A DNA stretch of 64,000 nt from Bradyrhizobium quebecense (GTDB lineage Bacteria; Pseudomonadota; Alphaproteobacteria; Rhizobiales; Xanthobacteraceae), in assembly GCF_013373795.3 (NCBI RefSeq), contig NZ_CP088022.1, positions 1,488,001 to 1,552,000 of the forward strand, given 5' to 3'. The notes below the pieces were generated by a model. That model saw only the letters and a program-made list of their open reading frames with translations. It searched no databases and was not told the DNA's origin. Position numbers and translations under genes: made by a program. Shown one piece after another: positions 62,460-64,000 of the stretch; position 1 is the first letter of the stretch, and each line of letters begins with the position of its first letter.

Positions 62460-63497
62460 ATGTTGCATGGAGATATATCGAGCAGCAAGGACACGGTCGG
62501 CGTTGCCGTGGTCAATTACAAGATGCCGCGTCTGCACACCAAGGCCGAGGTGCTGGATAACGCGCGCAACATCGCCAAGATGGTCGAGGGCATGAAGCTC
62601 GGTCTGCCGGGCATGGATCTCGTGATCTTCCCGGAATACTCGACCCACGGCATCATGTACGACTCCAAGGAGATGTACGAAACGGCTTCGTCAGTGCCCG
62701 GCGAGGAAACCCGCATCTTCGCCGACGCCTGCCGCAAGGCGAAGGTCTGGGGCGTGTTCTCGCTGACCGGCGAACGCCATGAGGAGCATCCCAACAAGGC
62801 GCCATACAACACGCTGATCCTGATGAACGACAAGGGCGAGATCGTCCAGAAGTATCGCAAGATCATGCCGTGGGTGCCGATCGAGGGCTGGTACCCCGGC
62901 GACTGCACCTACGTCTCGGAAGGGCCGAAGGGCCTGAAGATCAGCCTGATCATCTGCGACGACGGCAACTATCCGGAGATCTGGCGTGACTGCGCAATGC
63001 GCGGCGCCGAGCTGATCGTCCGCTGCCAGGGCTACATGTATCCGGCCAAGGAGCAGCAGATCCAGATCTCGAAATCGATGGCCTGGGCCAACAACTGCTA
63101 CGTCGCGGTCGCCAACGCTTCCGGTTTCGACGGCGTCTATTCCTACTTCGGCCATTCCGCGCTCATCGGCTTCGACGGCCGGACGCTCGGCGAGTGCGGC
63201 ACCGAGGAGAACGGCATCCAGTACGCCCAGCTCTCGGTGTCGCTGATCCGCGATGCCCGCCGCAACATGCAGTCGCAGAACCATCTCTTCAAGCTGATGC
63301 ACCGCGGCTATACCGGCCTGATCAACTCCGGAGAGGGCGACCGCGGCCACGCGGTCTGTCCGTACACCTTCTACAAGAACTGGATCACGGACCCCGAGGG
63401 TACGCGGGAAATGGTTGAAGCCATGACCCGTCCGACCGTCGGGACCGACGAATGTCCGATCGAGGGCATTCCGAACCAGAAAGTCGCACATCGTTGA
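62460..63497 (+). CDS. amiE: Aliphatic amidase AmiE
   Basis: Nitrilase-superfamily amidase of 345 residues, one fewer than the Pseudomonas aeruginosa enzyme and very similar at the start ([20 protein letters not shown]). Catalytic triad: E59 in VIFPEYS, K134 in KYRKIMPW, and C166 in [12 protein letters not shown]. Hydrolyses short aliphatic amides such as acetamide and propionamide to acid and ammonia. The upstream amiC-amiR and transporter fit this. A formamide-specific AmiF is a less likely reading. Confidence 0.95.
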   Translation: MLHGDISSSKDTVGVAVVNYKMPRLHTKAEVLDNARNIAKMVEGMKLGLPGMDLVIFPEYSTHGIMYDSKEMYETASSVPGEETRIFADACRKAKVWGVFSLTGERHEEHPNKAPYNTLILMNDKGEIVQKYRKIMPWVPIEGWYPGDCTYVSEGPKGLKISLIICDDGNYPEIWRDCAMRGAELIVRCQGYMYPAKEQQIQISKSMAWANNCYVAVANASGFDGVYSYFGHSALIGFDGRTLGECGTEENGIQYAQLSVSLIRDARRNMQSQNHLFKLMHRGYTGLINSGEGDRGHAVCPYTFYKNWITDPEGTREMVEAMTRPTVGTDECPIEGIPNQKVAHR

Positions 63498-63516
63498 TTT
63501 GGAAAAGCCGAGCTGT

Positions 63517-63540
63517 GCCGGCGCGATCATTCGCGCCGGC
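63517..63540 (+). other. 10-bp stem-loop after amiE
   Basis: GCCGGCGCGA (63517-63526) and TCGCGCCGGC (63531-63540) pair perfectly around TCAT, 20 bases after the amiE stop. No T-run follows, so it probably protects the amidase mRNA or only partly limits expression of the next gene. Confidence 0.5.
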
Positions 63541-63579
63541 GCGGTTCTGAAATTGTTGCAGCGGGAAACGGGGGTTACC

Positions 63580-64000
63580 ATGAGCAGCGAAGCAAATAGC
63601 GGACTGGTGCATCAGACCGAGGGGCAGATCGACGACCTTCTCGGCCATGAATTCGAGCATGAGCCGGTGCCGATCAGCGCCCGGCGCAGCGCCTTCTCGG
63701 TCACCATGGTGTGGCTGGGCTTTCCGATGATCATCACCGGCGCAATGACGGGATCGCTGCTGGTGCTGGGCATGGGCTTCAAGAATGCCCTGGTGGCCAT
63801 GATCGTCGGCAATCTGATCATGTTCGCCTATGTGGGCGCGCTCGGCTTGATCGGCACCAGGCGCGGCATGAACTTCGCGCTGATCGCGAGCATCGTGTTC
63901 GGAAAGAAGGGCTATGTGCTGGCGTCGGGCCTGCTGTCGACCCTGCTGCTCGGCTGGTACGCGGTGCAGACCGGCATCACCGGCGCATTGATCTCCTCGA
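63580..64000 (+). CDS. NCS1-family permease (cytosine/purine permease-like), partial
   Basis: Start of a membrane transporter cut by the window edge; about 140 residues are visible. MSSEANSGLVHQTEGQIDDLLGHEF is a soluble N-terminus (first bases ATG 63580). Then come membrane segments including MVWLGFPMIITGAMTGSLLVLGMGF and FALIASIVFGKKGYVLASGLLSTLLLGWYAVQTG (core VFGKKGYVLASGLLSTLLLGWY), which fit CodB-type cytosine permeases. It follows amiE by 82 bases in the same direction, so it may move a nitrogen compound handled by the amide operon. Confidence 0.8.
   Translation, partial: MSSEANSGLVHQTEGQIDDLLGHEFEHEPVPISARRSAFSVTMVWLGFPMIITGAMTGSLLVLGMGFKNALVAMIVGNLIMFAYVGALGLIGTRRGMNFALIASIVFGKKGYVLASGLLSTLLLGWYAVQTGITGALISS

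Noticed and set aside
1..64000. CRISPR arrays, tRNA genes, insertion sequences and phage genes
   Set aside because: No regularly spaced repeats, cloverleaf sequences, transposase or integrase motifs were recognised on either strand.

Overview
The window reads as a chromosomal segment of a GC-rich alphaproteobacterium close to Bradyrhizobium/Rhodopseudomonas. The basis is an aerobic (cob-type) cobalamin operon, tightly overlapping genes, many Liv/Urt-type amide and acid transporters, and short palindromic intergenic repeats of the kind known from Bradyrhizobium genomes (28063-28198, 30622-30674). No rRNA, tRNA, CRISPR array, transposase or phage gene was recognised.

Region 1 (1-14.7 kb) is aerobic cobalamin synthesis. 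cobO (cut by the window edge) faces left. A cobalamin riboswitch at about 655-850 leads rightward into a DUF1636 gene, cobW, cobN, G, H, I, J, L, E, M, B, A and F, mostly joined by 4-base start/stop overlaps. cobK lies on the opposite strand inside the operon. A hairpin at 917-955 covers the ribosome binding site and start codon of the first gene, which suggests translational control.

Region 2 (14.7-19.3 kb) is a redox-defence locus. It holds a small zinc ribbon protein, a DUF417 (RclC-like) membrane protein and an AhpD-like protein, divergent from an RclR-like AraC regulator that keeps the cysteine positions of the hypochlorite sensor, followed by a thioredoxin-fold peroxiredoxin and a LysR regulator.

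Region 3 (19.3-30.7 kb) is amide module 1. A LuxR-type response regulator is paired with a very large hybrid kinase whose N-terminal half is a complete NCS1 (cytosine-permease-like) transporter, joined by a cysteine-rich segment to the kinase. Divergent from it runs a five-gene urea/short-chain amide ABC transporter followed by formamidase fmdA and fmdB.

Region 4 (30.7-40.1 kb) has a nitrate/sulfonate-type ABC transporter and the histidine utilisation genes hutF-hutC and hutI-hutH-hutU, arranged divergently around a perfect 18-bp palindrome that is probably the HutC operator. hutG is not present.

Region 5 (40.1-55.4 kb) is a CoA-linked catabolic island of unknown substrate. It holds two orphan periplasmic binding proteins, two acyl-CoA dehydrogenase genes (one a tandem two-domain fusion lacking the usual catalytic Glu in its C-terminal half), an enoyl-CoA hydratase, two CaiB-type CoA-transferases, a Rieske oxygenase with its reductase, a HicB-like small protein, a thiolase-like protein with a DUF35 partner, and GntR and MarR regulators.

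Region 6 (55.4-64 kb) is amide module 2. amiC and amiR (amide sensor and ANTAR antiterminator) are followed by paired small hairpins and a strong intrinsic terminator, then a second five-gene amide ABC transporter, aliphatic amidase amiE and the start of an NCS1 permease. Modules 1 and 2 therefore pair parallel transporters with different amidases and different signalling logic, and both contain an NCS1-type protein, once as a transporter and once as a kinase sensor.
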